DNA from: Sphingobium sp.
Lineage (GTDB): Bacteria; Pseudomonadota; Alphaproteobacteria; Sphingomonadales; Sphingomonadaceae
Assembly: GCA_003248935.1 (NCBI GenBank)
Contig: QFQF01000001.1
Coordinates: forward strand, 248,001 to 312,000
DNA: 64,000 bases
Direction: 5' to 3'
Both the position numbers and the translations under genes were made by a program. The notes beneath the pieces are model-generated. The model was not told the DNA's origin, searched no databases, and worked only from the letters and a program-made list of their open reading frames with translations. Position 1 is the first letter of the stretch; each line of letters begins with the position of its first letter. This document shows positions 20,332 through 28,706 of the stretch, piece after piece.

Positions 20332-21822
20332 TTATTCGTAGTCGTCCATTGCCCCGTAGGAATCGTCGGCAAGGTCGCTGAACCGGGTGATCCGGGCATC
20401 GAACTTCATGCGGATGCGGCCGGTGGCACCGTGACGCTGCTTGGCGACGATCAGTTCGGCGAGGCCGTAGATCTTCTCCATCTTCTCGGTCCAGGCGGCA
20501 TAGGCGGCCTCGTCGTCCGGCTTCGGCTCCTTGGCGGCCTCGTAGTAATCCTCGCGGAACACGAACCAGACCATGTCGGCGTCCTGCTCGATCGACCCCG
20601 ATTCGCGCAGATCCGACAGCTGCGGCCGCTTGTCCTCGCGCTGCTCGACGGCGCGACTGAGCTGGGACAGCGCCAGAACCGGCACGTTCAGTTCCTTCGC
20701 CAGCGTCTTGAGACCACGCGAAATCTCGGAGATTTCCTGCACGCGGTTGTCGCCCGACTTCGAGGTGCCCTGAAGCAGCTGGAGATAGTCGATGACGATG
20801 AAGCCGATATCGTGCCTGCGCTTCAGACGGCGCGCGCGTGTACGCAGCGCCGCGATCGTGAGGCCGGGCGTATCGTCGATGTAGAGCGGCAGCTCCTGAA
20901 GGTCTCGCGCCGCGCGGGAGAGGTTCTGGAAGTCCTGCCGGCTGATCTTGCCCATGCGCAGCGCTTCGCCGGAAATCCCCGATTGCTCGGCGAGGACGCG
21001 GGTTGCAAGCTGGTCGGCCGACATTTCCAGGCTGAAGAACGCGGTCCGCGCGCCCATGTTCTTTTCCGGTGGGATGCCGTCGGCATCGTCCCGTACCCAG
21101 CGGGAGGACGCGTTATAGGCGATGTTCGTCGCCAGCGACGTCTTGCCCATGCCCGGGCGTCCGGCCAGGATCATAAGGTCGGAATTGTGAAGACCACCGA
21201 TCTTCGCGTTCAGGCCGGCGAGGCCGGTCGTGATCCCCGAAAGATGGCCGCCGCTGTTCAACGCACGCTCGGCGACCTGCACCGCCATAGTGCTGGCCTG
21301 GACGAACGTCTTGACCGACCCGGTCTCGCCGTCGCCCTCCGACACCTTGTAGAGCGCGACCTCCGCCGCCTCGATCTGCCCGCGCGGATCGACGTCCTCG
21401 CTGGTATCGAGCGCCTGATCGACGAGGTTGCGGCCCACGCCCACCAGCTGGCGCAGCAGCGCAAGGTCATAGATCTGGCCGGCAAAGTCGCGCGCGCCGA
21501 TCAGCGCCGCGCCACTGCCGGTCAACTGCGCCAGATAGGCGGCGCCGCCGAGTTCCTTGATCGCAGGATCATTCTCGACCATCGGTTTCAGCGTCACCGG
21601 ATTGGCGATCATGTTCCGGTCGAGCAGCTTCATGATCGCTTCGTAGATGCGGCCATGCAGCGGTTCGTAGAAATGCTCGGCGCGCAGCTTCATCTGCACG
21701 TCCTCAGCGATTCGATTGTCGATCATCAGCGCGCCCAGAAGCGCCGCTTCGGCCTCCACATTACGGGGCAGTTCCAGCGCGGCCGTCTCCGGCGCGGGCA
21801 TCAGTCTCATCGTTTCGGCCAT
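20332..21822 (-). CDS. dnaB: Replicative DNA helicase DnaB
   Basis: Hexameric 5'-3' helicase that unwinds DNA ahead of the replisome. The 496 residues comprise an N-terminal DnaB domain (about 20-125), a linker, and a RecA-like ATPase domain with Walker A GRPGMGKT near 223-230, Walker B FIVIDYLQLL and the LSQLSRAVEQRE arm. No intein is present. It faces away from the UPF0262 gene, with 148 bases between starts. Confidence 0.97.
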   Translation of the reverse strand: MAETMRLMPAPETAALELPRNVEAEAALLGALMIDNRIAEDVQMKLRAEHFYEPLHGRIYEAIMKLLDRNMIANPVTLKPMVENDPAIKELGGAAYLAQLTGSGAALIGARDFAGQIYDLALLRQLVGVGRNLVDQALDTSEDVDPRGQIEAAEVALYKVSEGDGETGSVKTFVQASTMAVQVAERALNSGGHLSGITTGLAGLNAKIGGLHNSDLMILAGRPGMGKTSLATNIAYNASSRWVRDDADGIPPEKNMGARTAFFSLEMSADQLATRVLAEQSGISGEALRMGKISRQDFQNLSRAARDLQELPLYIDDTPGLTIAALRTRARRLKRRHDIGFIVIDYLQLLQGTSKSGDNRVQEISEISRGLKTLAKELNVPVLALSQLSRAVEQREDKRPQLSDLRESGSIEQDADMVWFVFREDYYEAAKEPKPDDEAAYAAWTEKMEKIYGLAELIVAKQRHGATGRIRMKFDARITRFSDLADDSYGAMDDYE

Positions 21823-21970
21823 CCCCTATCATCCTCTCCTTGGCCGTCCGGGGCAAGAGCCAAGCATCATCGCCGCCGTGGACAGCCTCCGGCTCGCTGT
21901 GGATAAGCGCCCCGCCCGCCGGGTCGGCCCTTGCAATTCCGGGCAAGCCGCCGCACTGACGGGCTTTCGC

Positions 21971-22453
21971 ATGGCAGACCCGCGCATCATAGACATCGAG
22001 CTGGACCAGCGTACGATCATCTGGCGCAATGCCGATGTCGAGCAGGAACGGCGGATCGCGATCTTCGACCTGCTCGAGGAAAATCACTTCGCGCCCGCGC
22101 GCGTTCAGCCGGACGGCTATGCCGGCCCCTACAAGGTGCGCCTGCGCGTGGAGGAAGGGCGGCTCGCGATCGAGATCGGGCGTGAGGACGGCGGCGCGCT
22201 GGAGGCGATCATCCTGGGCCTCGGCCGGTTCAGGCGACCGATCAAGGACTATTTCGCAATCTGCGACAGCTATTATCAGGCGATCCGCAACGCGACCCCG
22301 CAACAGATCGAGACCGTGGACATGGCCCGCCGCGCCATCCACAACGAAGCGGCGGAGATGCTGCGCGAGCGGCTGGAGGGCAAGGTGGAGGTCGATTTCG
22401 ACACGGCCCGCCGCCTGTTCACGCTGATCTGCGTGCTGCATATCAAGGGTTGA
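21971..22453 (+). CDS. UPF0262 family protein
   Basis: A 160-residue protein of UPF0262, an alphaproteobacterial family of unknown function. Typical stretches are ERRIAIFDLLEENHF, GRFRRPIKDYFAICDSYY and DMARRAIHNEAAEML. The ATG at 21971 gives the expected MADPRIIDIELD start. It heads a rightward run (UPF0262, GH25-like, cdd, dcd) with 1-base or overlapping junctions, so these genes are probably one transcript. Confidence 0.9.
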   Translation: MADPRIIDIELDQRTIIWRNADVEQERRIAIFDLLEENHFAPARVQPDGYAGPYKVRLRVEEGRLAIEIGREDGGALEAIILGLGRFRRPIKDYFAICDSYYQAIRNATPQQIETVDMARRAIHNEAAEMLRERLEGKVEVDFDTARRLFTLICVLHIKG

Positions 22454-22454
22454 G

Positions 22455-23144
22455 ATGAAACGGCGAAGTTACCGCGCGACGCTGGCCATAGCCGGCTTCG
22501 TCCTCCTGCTGACGGCGCTGCTCGCCCTCGCCGCCTGGCTTTATGCGCGGACCTGGGCGCCGTCGCGCGCCGACTATCCGATGCAGGGGCTTTCGGTCAG
22601 CGCCGATACCGGGCCGATCGAATGGGGCACCATTCGCGCCGCCCATCCCGATTTCGCCTATATCCGCGCCTCGGCCGGCACGCGCCGCGACCTGGCCTTC
22701 GCCGCCAATCTGACTGGCAGCCGGGCTCTTGGTATCCGCGTCGGCGTCGTCCACGACTTCGACCTCTGCCGCTCGCCCGCAGACCAGGCGACGATGTTCA
22801 TGACGACCGTGCCGCATGACAACGCCCTGCTGCCGCCCGCCGTCCGCCTCGCGCTGACGCCCGGCTGCGACCAGCGTCCGGGCCGCGACGCGATGCTCGC
22901 CGCGCTCAACACCTTCCTCAACCTGATCGAGGCGCACAGCGGCAAACCCGCCGTGCTGCGCGTATCGCCTGCGTTCGAGGCGCTCTACGGCGTGGGCGGT
23001 GGCATCAACCGCACCCTCTGGCTGGAGCGCAATTTCATGAAGCCCGCCTATGCCGACCGGCCGTGGGTGATCTGGACGGCGACCGACATGCGGCGCCTTG
23101 ACGGGGTGGACGGCCCGGTGGAATGGGATGTGGTGACGCCATGA
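22455..23144 (+). CDS. Membrane-anchored GH25-like protein, apparently lacking catalytic residues
   Basis: A 229-residue protein with an uncleaved-looking hydrophobic segment at about 9-31, then a domain that aligns by eye with glycoside hydrolase family 25 (Chalaropsis-type lysozymes): QGLSVSADTGPIEW corresponds to the usual GIDVSxxQGxIDW, and FAYIRASAGTRRD to the usual YIKATEG. The acidic residues expected at these sites are replaced by Ser and Ala, and the later D-x-E strand appears as LALTPGC. It may bind peptidoglycan without cutting it. Its stop overlaps the cdd start (ATGA). Confidence 0.7.
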   Translation: MKRRSYRATLAIAGFVLLLTALLALAAWLYARTWAPSRADYPMQGLSVSADTGPIEWGTIRAAHPDFAYIRASAGTRRDLAFAANLTGSRALGIRVGVVHDFDLCRSPADQATMFMTTVPHDNALLPPAVRLALTPGCDQRPGRDAMLAALNTFLNLIEAHSGKPAVLRVSPAFEALYGVGGGINRTLWLERNFMKPAYADRPWVIWTATDMRRLDGVDGPVEWDVVTP

Positions 23145-23641
23145 CGCAAACCTCCCTCTCCGACGCCCCGGACGATGTCCACGCCCTCGTCTCGGCGGCG
23201 CGCGCTGTCCTTGCGAACGCCCATGTCCCCTACAGCCGGTTCGCCGTGGGGGCCGCCGTGCGCCTGACCGACGGCACCGTCATCGAGGGCTGCAACTTCG
23301 AGAATGCGAGCTACGGCCTTTCGCTGTGCGCGGAGACCGTGGCGCTGGCGACGGTCAACGCGCGCGGGCGGCTCCGCGATGTGGAGGCGATCGCTGTGAC
23401 CGGCGGTGGGCTGGATGGCGGCGATGCGGCCATCGTGCGCCCGTGCGGCCGTTGCCGCCAGATCATGAACGAGGTGGAACAGATGGGGGGCCGCCCGATC
23501 GCCATCTATTGCACCGGAGCGACGGGAGACGCCGTCGAGCAGCACCGGGTCGCCGACCTGCTGCCGCACGCCTTTGGCCCTGCCGACCTCGGCTTTACCG
23601 CCGCGCCTGCCGCCGACACATCTCAACAAGGGGACGCCTGA
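23141..23641 (+). CDS. cdd: Cytidine deaminase
   Basis: Deaminates cytidine and deoxycytidine to (deoxy)uridine in pyrimidine salvage. The 166 residues hold the zinc site Cys-Ala-Glu in SLCAETVAL near 65-73 and PCGRC near 103-107, plus the substrate segment GCNFENASYG. It starts at ATG 23141 with a 4-base overlap with the upstream gene and ends 5 bases before dcd. The C-terminus is a little longer than in minimal tetrameric enzymes. Confidence 0.95.
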   Translation: MTQTSLSDAPDDVHALVSAARAVLANAHVPYSRFAVGAAVRLTDGTVIEGCNFENASYGLSLCAETVALATVNARGRLRDVEAIAVTGGGLDGGDAAIVRPCGRCRQIMNEVEQMGGRPIAIYCTGATGDAVEQHRVADLLPHAFGPADLGFTAAPAADTSQQGDA

Positions 23642-23646
23642 CCGCC

Positions 23647-24201
23647 ATGGCCATTCTTTCCGACAAGTGGATTCGCAGCCAGGCGCTGGAAACCGGCATG
23701 ATCGAACCGTTCGTGGAGGCGCAGAAGCGCGACGGCTGCATCAGCTACGGCCTCTCCTCCTACGGTTACGATGCCCGCGTTTCCGACGAGTTCAAGATTT
23801 TTACCAACGTAAACAGTAGTATAGTCGATCCGAAGGATTTTGATGGCAACAGTCTGGTCGACCGCAAGACCGACTGCTGCATCATCCCGCCGAACAGCTT
23901 CGCACTGGCCCGCACGGTCGAATATTTCCGTATCCCGCGCGACGTGCTGGTGATCTGTCTCGGCAAGTCCACCTATGCCCGCTGTGGCATCATCGTGAAC
24001 GTGACGCCGCTGGAGCCGGGCTGGGAGGGGCATGTCACGCTGGAATTTTCCAACACCACGCCGCTGCCCGCGAAAATCTACGCCAATGAGGGCGCCTGCC
24101 AGTTCCTCTTCCTTCAGGGCAATGAACCCTGTGAGACCAGCTATGCCGACAGGGCGGGCAAATATATGGGCCAGCGGGGCGTGACGCTGCCGCGCCTCTG
24201 A
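23647..24201 (+). CDS. dcd: dCTP deaminase
   Basis: Converts dCTP to dUTP for dTMP synthesis. The 184 residues are full length: SYGLSSYGYDARVS near 36-49, the phosphate-binding GKSTYARCG near 112-120 with the conserved Ser and Arg, catalytic Glu in VTLEFSNTTPLP near 138, and the C-terminal YMGQRG motif that closes over the nucleotide. Together with cdd it forms a pyrimidine-deamination pair. Confidence 0.97.
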   Translation: MAILSDKWIRSQALETGMIEPFVEAQKRDGCISYGLSSYGYDARVSDEFKIFTNVNSSIVDPKDFDGNSLVDRKTDCCIIPPNSFALARTVEYFRIPRDVLVICLGKSTYARCGIIVNVTPLEPGWEGHVTLEFSNTTPLPAKIYANEGACQFLFLQGNEPCETSYADRAGKYMGQRGVTLPRL

Positions 24202-24297
24202 TGTAAGCTGCTGTCACGACTGCATTCTTTTGGTGAGGCGGGCAAAGCGTTCATCCCGCGCTCAGGCACGCCATGACAGGATTGTCCTTATCGACCT

Positions 24298-25140
24298 ATG
24301 CTCGGATTCCTGAAGAAAAGGCGTGAGGCTGTTTCGGAGGCGTTGCCCGCCTCCATCGGTGAACAGCGCCGCGTTTACGCCATCGGGGACATCCACGGCC
24401 GGGCGGACCTGCTCGTCGAGATACTGGAGGCGATCTTCGCGGACAATGCCGCGCGATCCCCGCTCCATTGCCAGATCATCTTCCTGGGCGACCTCGTCGA
24501 CCGCGGGCATCAATCGGCACAGGTCGTGATGTGCGCGATGGAGATGGCCCGGCGGGGTGCGCCCGTCCGCTTCCTGAAGGGCAATCATGAGGAAGTGTTC
24601 GTGCGCGCCGCGCGCGGCGACGTGAAAATGACCCGCTTCTTCTGCCGTATCGGCGGGCGCGAGACGATCCTCAGCTACGGCCTGCCGGAAGCCGACTATG
24701 CCGCGATGGATTTCACCCAGCTCGCCGCCTGGATGCTGGAGAACATCCCGCGCGAGCATGTCGATTTCGTCGACGGGTTCGAGGATATGGTCGACATCGG
24801 CGATTATCTGTTCGTCCATGCCGGTATCCGCCCTGACGTACCGCTCGACGCGCAGCAGCCGAGCGACCTGCGCTGGATCAGGGACGAGTTTCTGAGCTTC
24901 CGCGAGCCCCTGGGCCGGATCGTCGTTCATGGCCACACGATCACGCCGGCCGTGGACCAGCGGTCGAACCGCATCGGCATCGACACCGGCGCTTTCCAGA
25001 GCGGCCGGTTAACAGCGATCGGGCTGGAAGGAACAGAACGGTGGTTCCTGTCCACCGGCGACAATGTGACGGCGGCCCCGCTCGATCTGACGTCCGACGA
25101 CATGCTGCCGGACGGGGACGAGACGGATGTGGATCAGTGA
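24298..25140 (+). CDS. Serine/threonine-type metallophosphatase
   Basis: A 280-residue calcineurin-like phosphoesterase of the bacterial PrpA/PrpB or Ap4A-hydrolase-like type. Metal-binding motifs are in order: GDIHGRADLL (about 29-38), GDLVDRG (about 63-69), GNHE (about 95-98), the VHAGI His and VVHGHT His. It may dephosphorylate proteins or dinucleoside polyphosphates; sequence alone does not decide. It starts 96 bases after dcd. Its last 7 bases overlap the convergent dnaE2 stop. Confidence 0.9.
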   Translation: MLGFLKKRREAVSEALPASIGEQRRVYAIGDIHGRADLLVEILEAIFADNAARSPLHCQIIFLGDLVDRGHQSAQVVMCAMEMARRGAPVRFLKGNHEEVFVRAARGDVKMTRFFCRIGGRETILSYGLPEADYAAMDFTQLAAWMLENIPREHVDFVDGFEDMVDIGDYLFVHAGIRPDVPLDAQQPSDLRWIRDEFLSFREPLGRIVVHGHTITPAVDQRSNRIGIDTGAFQSGRLTAIGLEGTERWFLSTGDNVTAAPLDLTSDDMLPDGDETDVDQ

Positions 25141-28100
25141 AAATCGCGTGATTTCGGCATGATCCGCACGTTGCGCGGATGCCGCGCGCGCGAAGCCCGA
25201 TAGTCCTCGCCTGATCCCGGCGGCCTGCCCTGTTGTGCCGCGCCGGAAAGCCGGTCCAGGTCCATCGACCGGTCATGCACGCGGCTTGCCATCAGGTGAA
25301 CGACGCCCTCCTTGCTGCGCTGAACCTCACCTTCGACCAGCATCAGGCGGGACACCATGACCGGCCGCCGCTGCATCTCGAACAATCGTGCCCACAGGAG
25401 CACATTGGCGATCCCTGTCTCGTCCTCCAGCGTGATGAAGATCGCATTGCCCTTGCCCGGACGCTGCCGGACCAGGACGACACCCGCGGTCCGCACACGC
25501 GCGCCGTTCTTCGCCGCTCCCGTCTCCGCGCAGCTCAGCACCCCCTCCCTACGGAAAGCGGAACGCAGGAACTGCATCGGGTGGCCTTTGAGCGACAGGC
25601 CGGTCATCTGATAATCGTCCGAGACATGCTCGCGCAGCGGCATGGCTGGCAGCGCGGCGTCGGGCTCCTCCCCGAGTTCCCGCGCGCCCATTGCCGTGAA
25701 CAAGGGCAACTCGTCGGTCGGCACGCGCCGCACCTCCCACAATGCCTCCCGCCGTTCCTTGCCCAGTGACGCGAGGCCGTCGGCATCGGCAAGCAGGCGC
25801 AGAGCGCGCGCGGGAAGGTTCGCCCGCCGCGCCAGATCCTCGACGCTTCCGAATGGCGCCACCGCCCGCGCCGTACCGATCGCAATCGCCCACTCCTCCC
25901 GGAACCCCGTCACCTGCCGCAGGCCCAGACGCAGCGCGAGCGGGCCGTCCCCCCCGCCTTCCCGTTCCACATCATTATCCCAGTCGCTGACGTTTACATC
26001 GACGGGGCGAACGGTCACGCCATGCTCGCGCGCATCACGGATGATCTGTGCTGGGGCGTAGAAGCCCATAGGCTGGGCATTGAGCAGCGCGCAGGCGAAG
26101 ATCGCGGGCTGATGGCACTTGATCCACGCGGAAACATAGACCAGCCGGGCGAAGGAGAGTGCATGGCTTTCCGGGAAGCCATAGCTCCCGAACCCTTCGA
26201 TCTGTTTGTAGCAACGCTCGGCGAATGCCTCTTCATAGCCGCGCTCCGTCATCCCCTTCACCATCATTTCCCGGAAACGGTGGATGGTGCCGGCATTGCG
26301 GAAGGTCGCCATCGCCTTGCGCAACTGATTCGCCTGCGCATCGCTGAACCCGGCGGCAACGATGGCCAGCCGCATCGCCTGTTCCTGGAACAGCGGTACA
26401 CCGAAGGTCTTGCCGAGCAGCAGCCGCAGTTCGTCGGGATCATGCGGATGACCGGGCGAGGGAAAATCGACCTTCTCCTCACCGCAGCGCCTTCGCAGAT
26501 AGGGGTGGACCATGTCGCCCTCGATCGGCCCGGGGCGGACGATGGCGACCTGGATGGTGAGGTCATAGAGAGTACGGGGTTTGAGGCGCGGAAGCATGTT
26601 GATCTGTGCCCGGCTCTCCACCTGGAACACGCCGATGCTGTCGCCCGTGCACAGCATGTCATAGACCGCCGGATCGTCGGCCTTCAGGTCGATGTCGAGC
26701 TGATGGCTCCCCATACCGTTTGCACGCATCAGGTCGAACGCCTTGCGAATGCAGGTCAGCATGCCGAGCGCCAGCACGTCGACCTTCATCAGGCCGAGCG
26801 CATCGATGTCGTCCTTGTCCCATTCGATGAAGGTGCGGTCCGCCATCGCCGCGTGATGGAGCGGCACCGTTTCATCCAGCCGGTTCTGGGTCAGCACGAA
26901 GCCGCCGACATGCTGCGAAAGATGGCGGGGAAAGGGCCGCACCAGCAACCGTTCGACAAGCGCGCGGAACCGGACGATCTGTGGATTGCCGGGGTCGAAC
27001 CCCGCCTCGGAGAAGCGCCGTTCCTCCCGGTCGCCCGAATAGCTGCCCCAGACCGTCGAGGCGAGGCGCGCGGTCACATCCTCCGACAGGCCCAGCACCT
27101 TGCCCACCTCCCGCATCGCGCTGCGGGACCGGTAGTGGATGACGGTCCCGGTGATCGCCGCCCGATGCCGCCCGTAACGCTGGTAGATATACTGCATCAC
27201 CTCCTCGCGCCGCTCATGCTCGAAATCGACGTCGATGTCGGGCGGCTCGTTGCGATCCTCCGAAACGAAACGGGAGAAAAGCAGGTCATGCTCATTGGGA
27301 TCGATCGAGGTGACGCCCAGCAGGAAGCAGACGGCAGAGTTGGCGGCCGATCCACGTCCCTGACAGAGGATCGGCGGCTCCTGGCTCCGTGCGAAGGCGA
27401 CGATGTCGTGCACGGTCAGGAAATAATAGGCATAGTCCCGAGCACGAATGAGCGCGAATTCCTGTTCCAGGGACCGGCGCACCTTGGCCGGAATTTTCGA
27501 CCCGTAGCGCGCATAGGCGGCGCTCATCGTCAATTCCTCCAGCCAGTCCTGCGGCTCCCACCCCTCCGGAACCGGCTCATGCGGATATTCGTAGCGCAGG
27601 TCGGACAGGTCGAAGCGGATTCCGGACAGGAAGCGCGCGGTTTCCTCCACCGCCTTTGGACAGGCGGCGAACAGGCGCTGCATCTCTGCCGGTGCCTTCA
27701 GGTGCCGCTCGCCATTGGCCGCCAGCCTGCGTCCTGCCTCCGCCAGCGTCGTGCCCTCCGCGACGCAGGTCAGCACATCATGCAAAGGGCGATCGTCCTT
27801 CCCGGCATAGAGGACATCATTGGTGGCGAGCAGCGGCACGCCCGCCTCGTCCGCTATCACCTCCAGCCTGTGCAGCCGACGGGCATCGCGCCCGCCACGT
27901 GGCAGGCTGGCGCCCAACCAGACCCGCCCCGGCGCGACAGCCGCAAGGTGACGCAGCACGTCAGGCAGGGTTTCGGGCAAGGGCGGTGGGACCAGCCGCA
28001 GATGGGCTTGCGGCGACGGGATACTTTCCTCCGTCTCGAAAGCCGCGGCCTCGGCATCCGTGAAGGCATAATCCACCGGATCGCGATGGGGCGTCAGCGT

Positions 28101-28706
28101 GAGCCGCGTGCTTTCCGGCAGGACGATCAGTTGCAGCCCCTCGACATGAGCGAGCAGGTCAGCGAGATGAAGGATGCACCCGCCCTTCACCGATCGCAGG
28201 TTGCCCATGGTGAGCAGGCGCGTCAGCCGCCCCCAGCCGGACCGGTCGACGGGATAGGCGACGATGTCGGGCGTGTCGTCCGCGAAGACCAGCCGCGCGC
28301 CGGTGATGAGCCGCAGGCCGGTGCTACAGGCCGCCTCCTCTTCCGCCGACAGTTCTGGCGGAAGCCCGGCCTCCCGCTTCGCGTCGTTCAGCGCGGTTCC
28401 CGCCTGGTCGGGATAATCGCGCAATGCCCGCCAGGCCTGGACCACCCCGGCCACGCTGTTACGATCGGCAATGCCCAGCCCCCTGAGCCGGAGGTCGATC
28501 GCCCGCAGGACCATGTCGCCCGGCCGCGACGCGCCACGCAGGAAGGAGAAGCCCGTCGCGGCGACCAGTTCGGCGAACGCAGGCGCTTCCTCCGGCACCC
28601 GCCCCTCGCCCATTGCCTTTCCGCCGGGAAAGGGCGTGACGTTGCTCTGCGTCCGCCGGTCGGTCTCCCGCGTGCGGGCCGGGTCCGGATGACCGTTCCG
28701 TTTCAT
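25134..28706 (-). CDS. dnaE2: Error-prone DNA polymerase DnaE2 (ImuC)
   Basis: C-family polymerase for SOS-induced translesion synthesis with ImuA and ImuB. The 1190 residues show the N-terminal PHP domain (LVAATGFSFLRGASRPGDM), the polymerase catalytic motif PDIDVDFEHERREEV near residue 480, palm and finger segments, and a C-terminal OB fold (GVVLVRQRPGKGNAIFITLE). ATG at 28706 overlaps the imuB stop (ATGA), fixing the start despite an open frame upstream. It is the last gene of imuA-imuB-dnaE2. Confidence 0.95.
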   Translation of the reverse strand: MKRNGHPDPARTRETDRRTQSNVTPFPGGKAMGEGRVPEEAPAFAELVAATGFSFLRGASRPGDMVLRAIDLRLRGLGIADRNSVAGVVQAWRALRDYPDQAGTALNDAKREAGLPPELSAEEEAACSTGLRLITGARLVFADDTPDIVAYPVDRSGWGRLTRLLTMGNLRSVKGGCILHLADLLAHVEGLQLIVLPESTRLTLTPHRDPVDYAFTDAEAAAFETEESIPSPQAHLRLVPPPLPETLPDVLRHLAAVAPGRVWLGASLPRGGRDARRLHRLEVIADEAGVPLLATNDVLYAGKDDRPLHDVLTCVAEGTTLAEAGRRLAANGERHLKAPAEMQRLFAACPKAVEETARFLSGIRFDLSDLRYEYPHEPVPEGWEPQDWLEELTMSAAYARYGSKIPAKVRRSLEQEFALIRARDYAYYFLTVHDIVAFARSQEPPILCQGRGSAANSAVCFLLGVTSIDPNEHDLLFSRFVSEDRNEPPDIDVDFEHERREEVMQYIYQRYGRHRAAITGTVIHYRSRSAMREVGKVLGLSEDVTARLASTVWGSYSGDREERRFSEAGFDPGNPQIVRFRALVERLLVRPFPRHLSQHVGGFVLTQNRLDETVPLHHAAMADRTFIEWDKDDIDALGLMKVDVLALGMLTCIRKAFDLMRANGMGSHQLDIDLKADDPAVYDMLCTGDSIGVFQVESRAQINMLPRLKPRTLYDLTIQVAIVRPGPIEGDMVHPYLRRRCGEEKVDFPSPGHPHDPDELRLLLGKTFGVPLFQEQAMRLAIVAAGFSDAQANQLRKAMATFRNAGTIHRFREMMVKGMTERGYEEAFAERCYKQIEGFGSYGFPESHALSFARLVYVSAWIKCHQPAIFACALLNAQPMGFYAPAQIIRDAREHGVTVRPVDVNVSDWDNDVEREGGGDGPLALRLGLRQVTGFREEWAIAIGTARAVAPFGSVEDLARRANLPARALRLLADADGLASLGKERREALWEVRRVPTDELPLFTAMGARELGEEPDAALPAMPLREHVSDDYQMTGLSLKGHPMQFLRSAFRREGVLSCAETGAAKNGARVRTAGVVLVRQRPGKGNAIFITLEDETGIANVLLWARLFEMQRRPVMVSRLMLVEGEVQRSKEGVVHLMASRVHDRSMDLDRLSGAAQQGRPPGSGEDYRASRARHPRNVRIMPKSRDFH

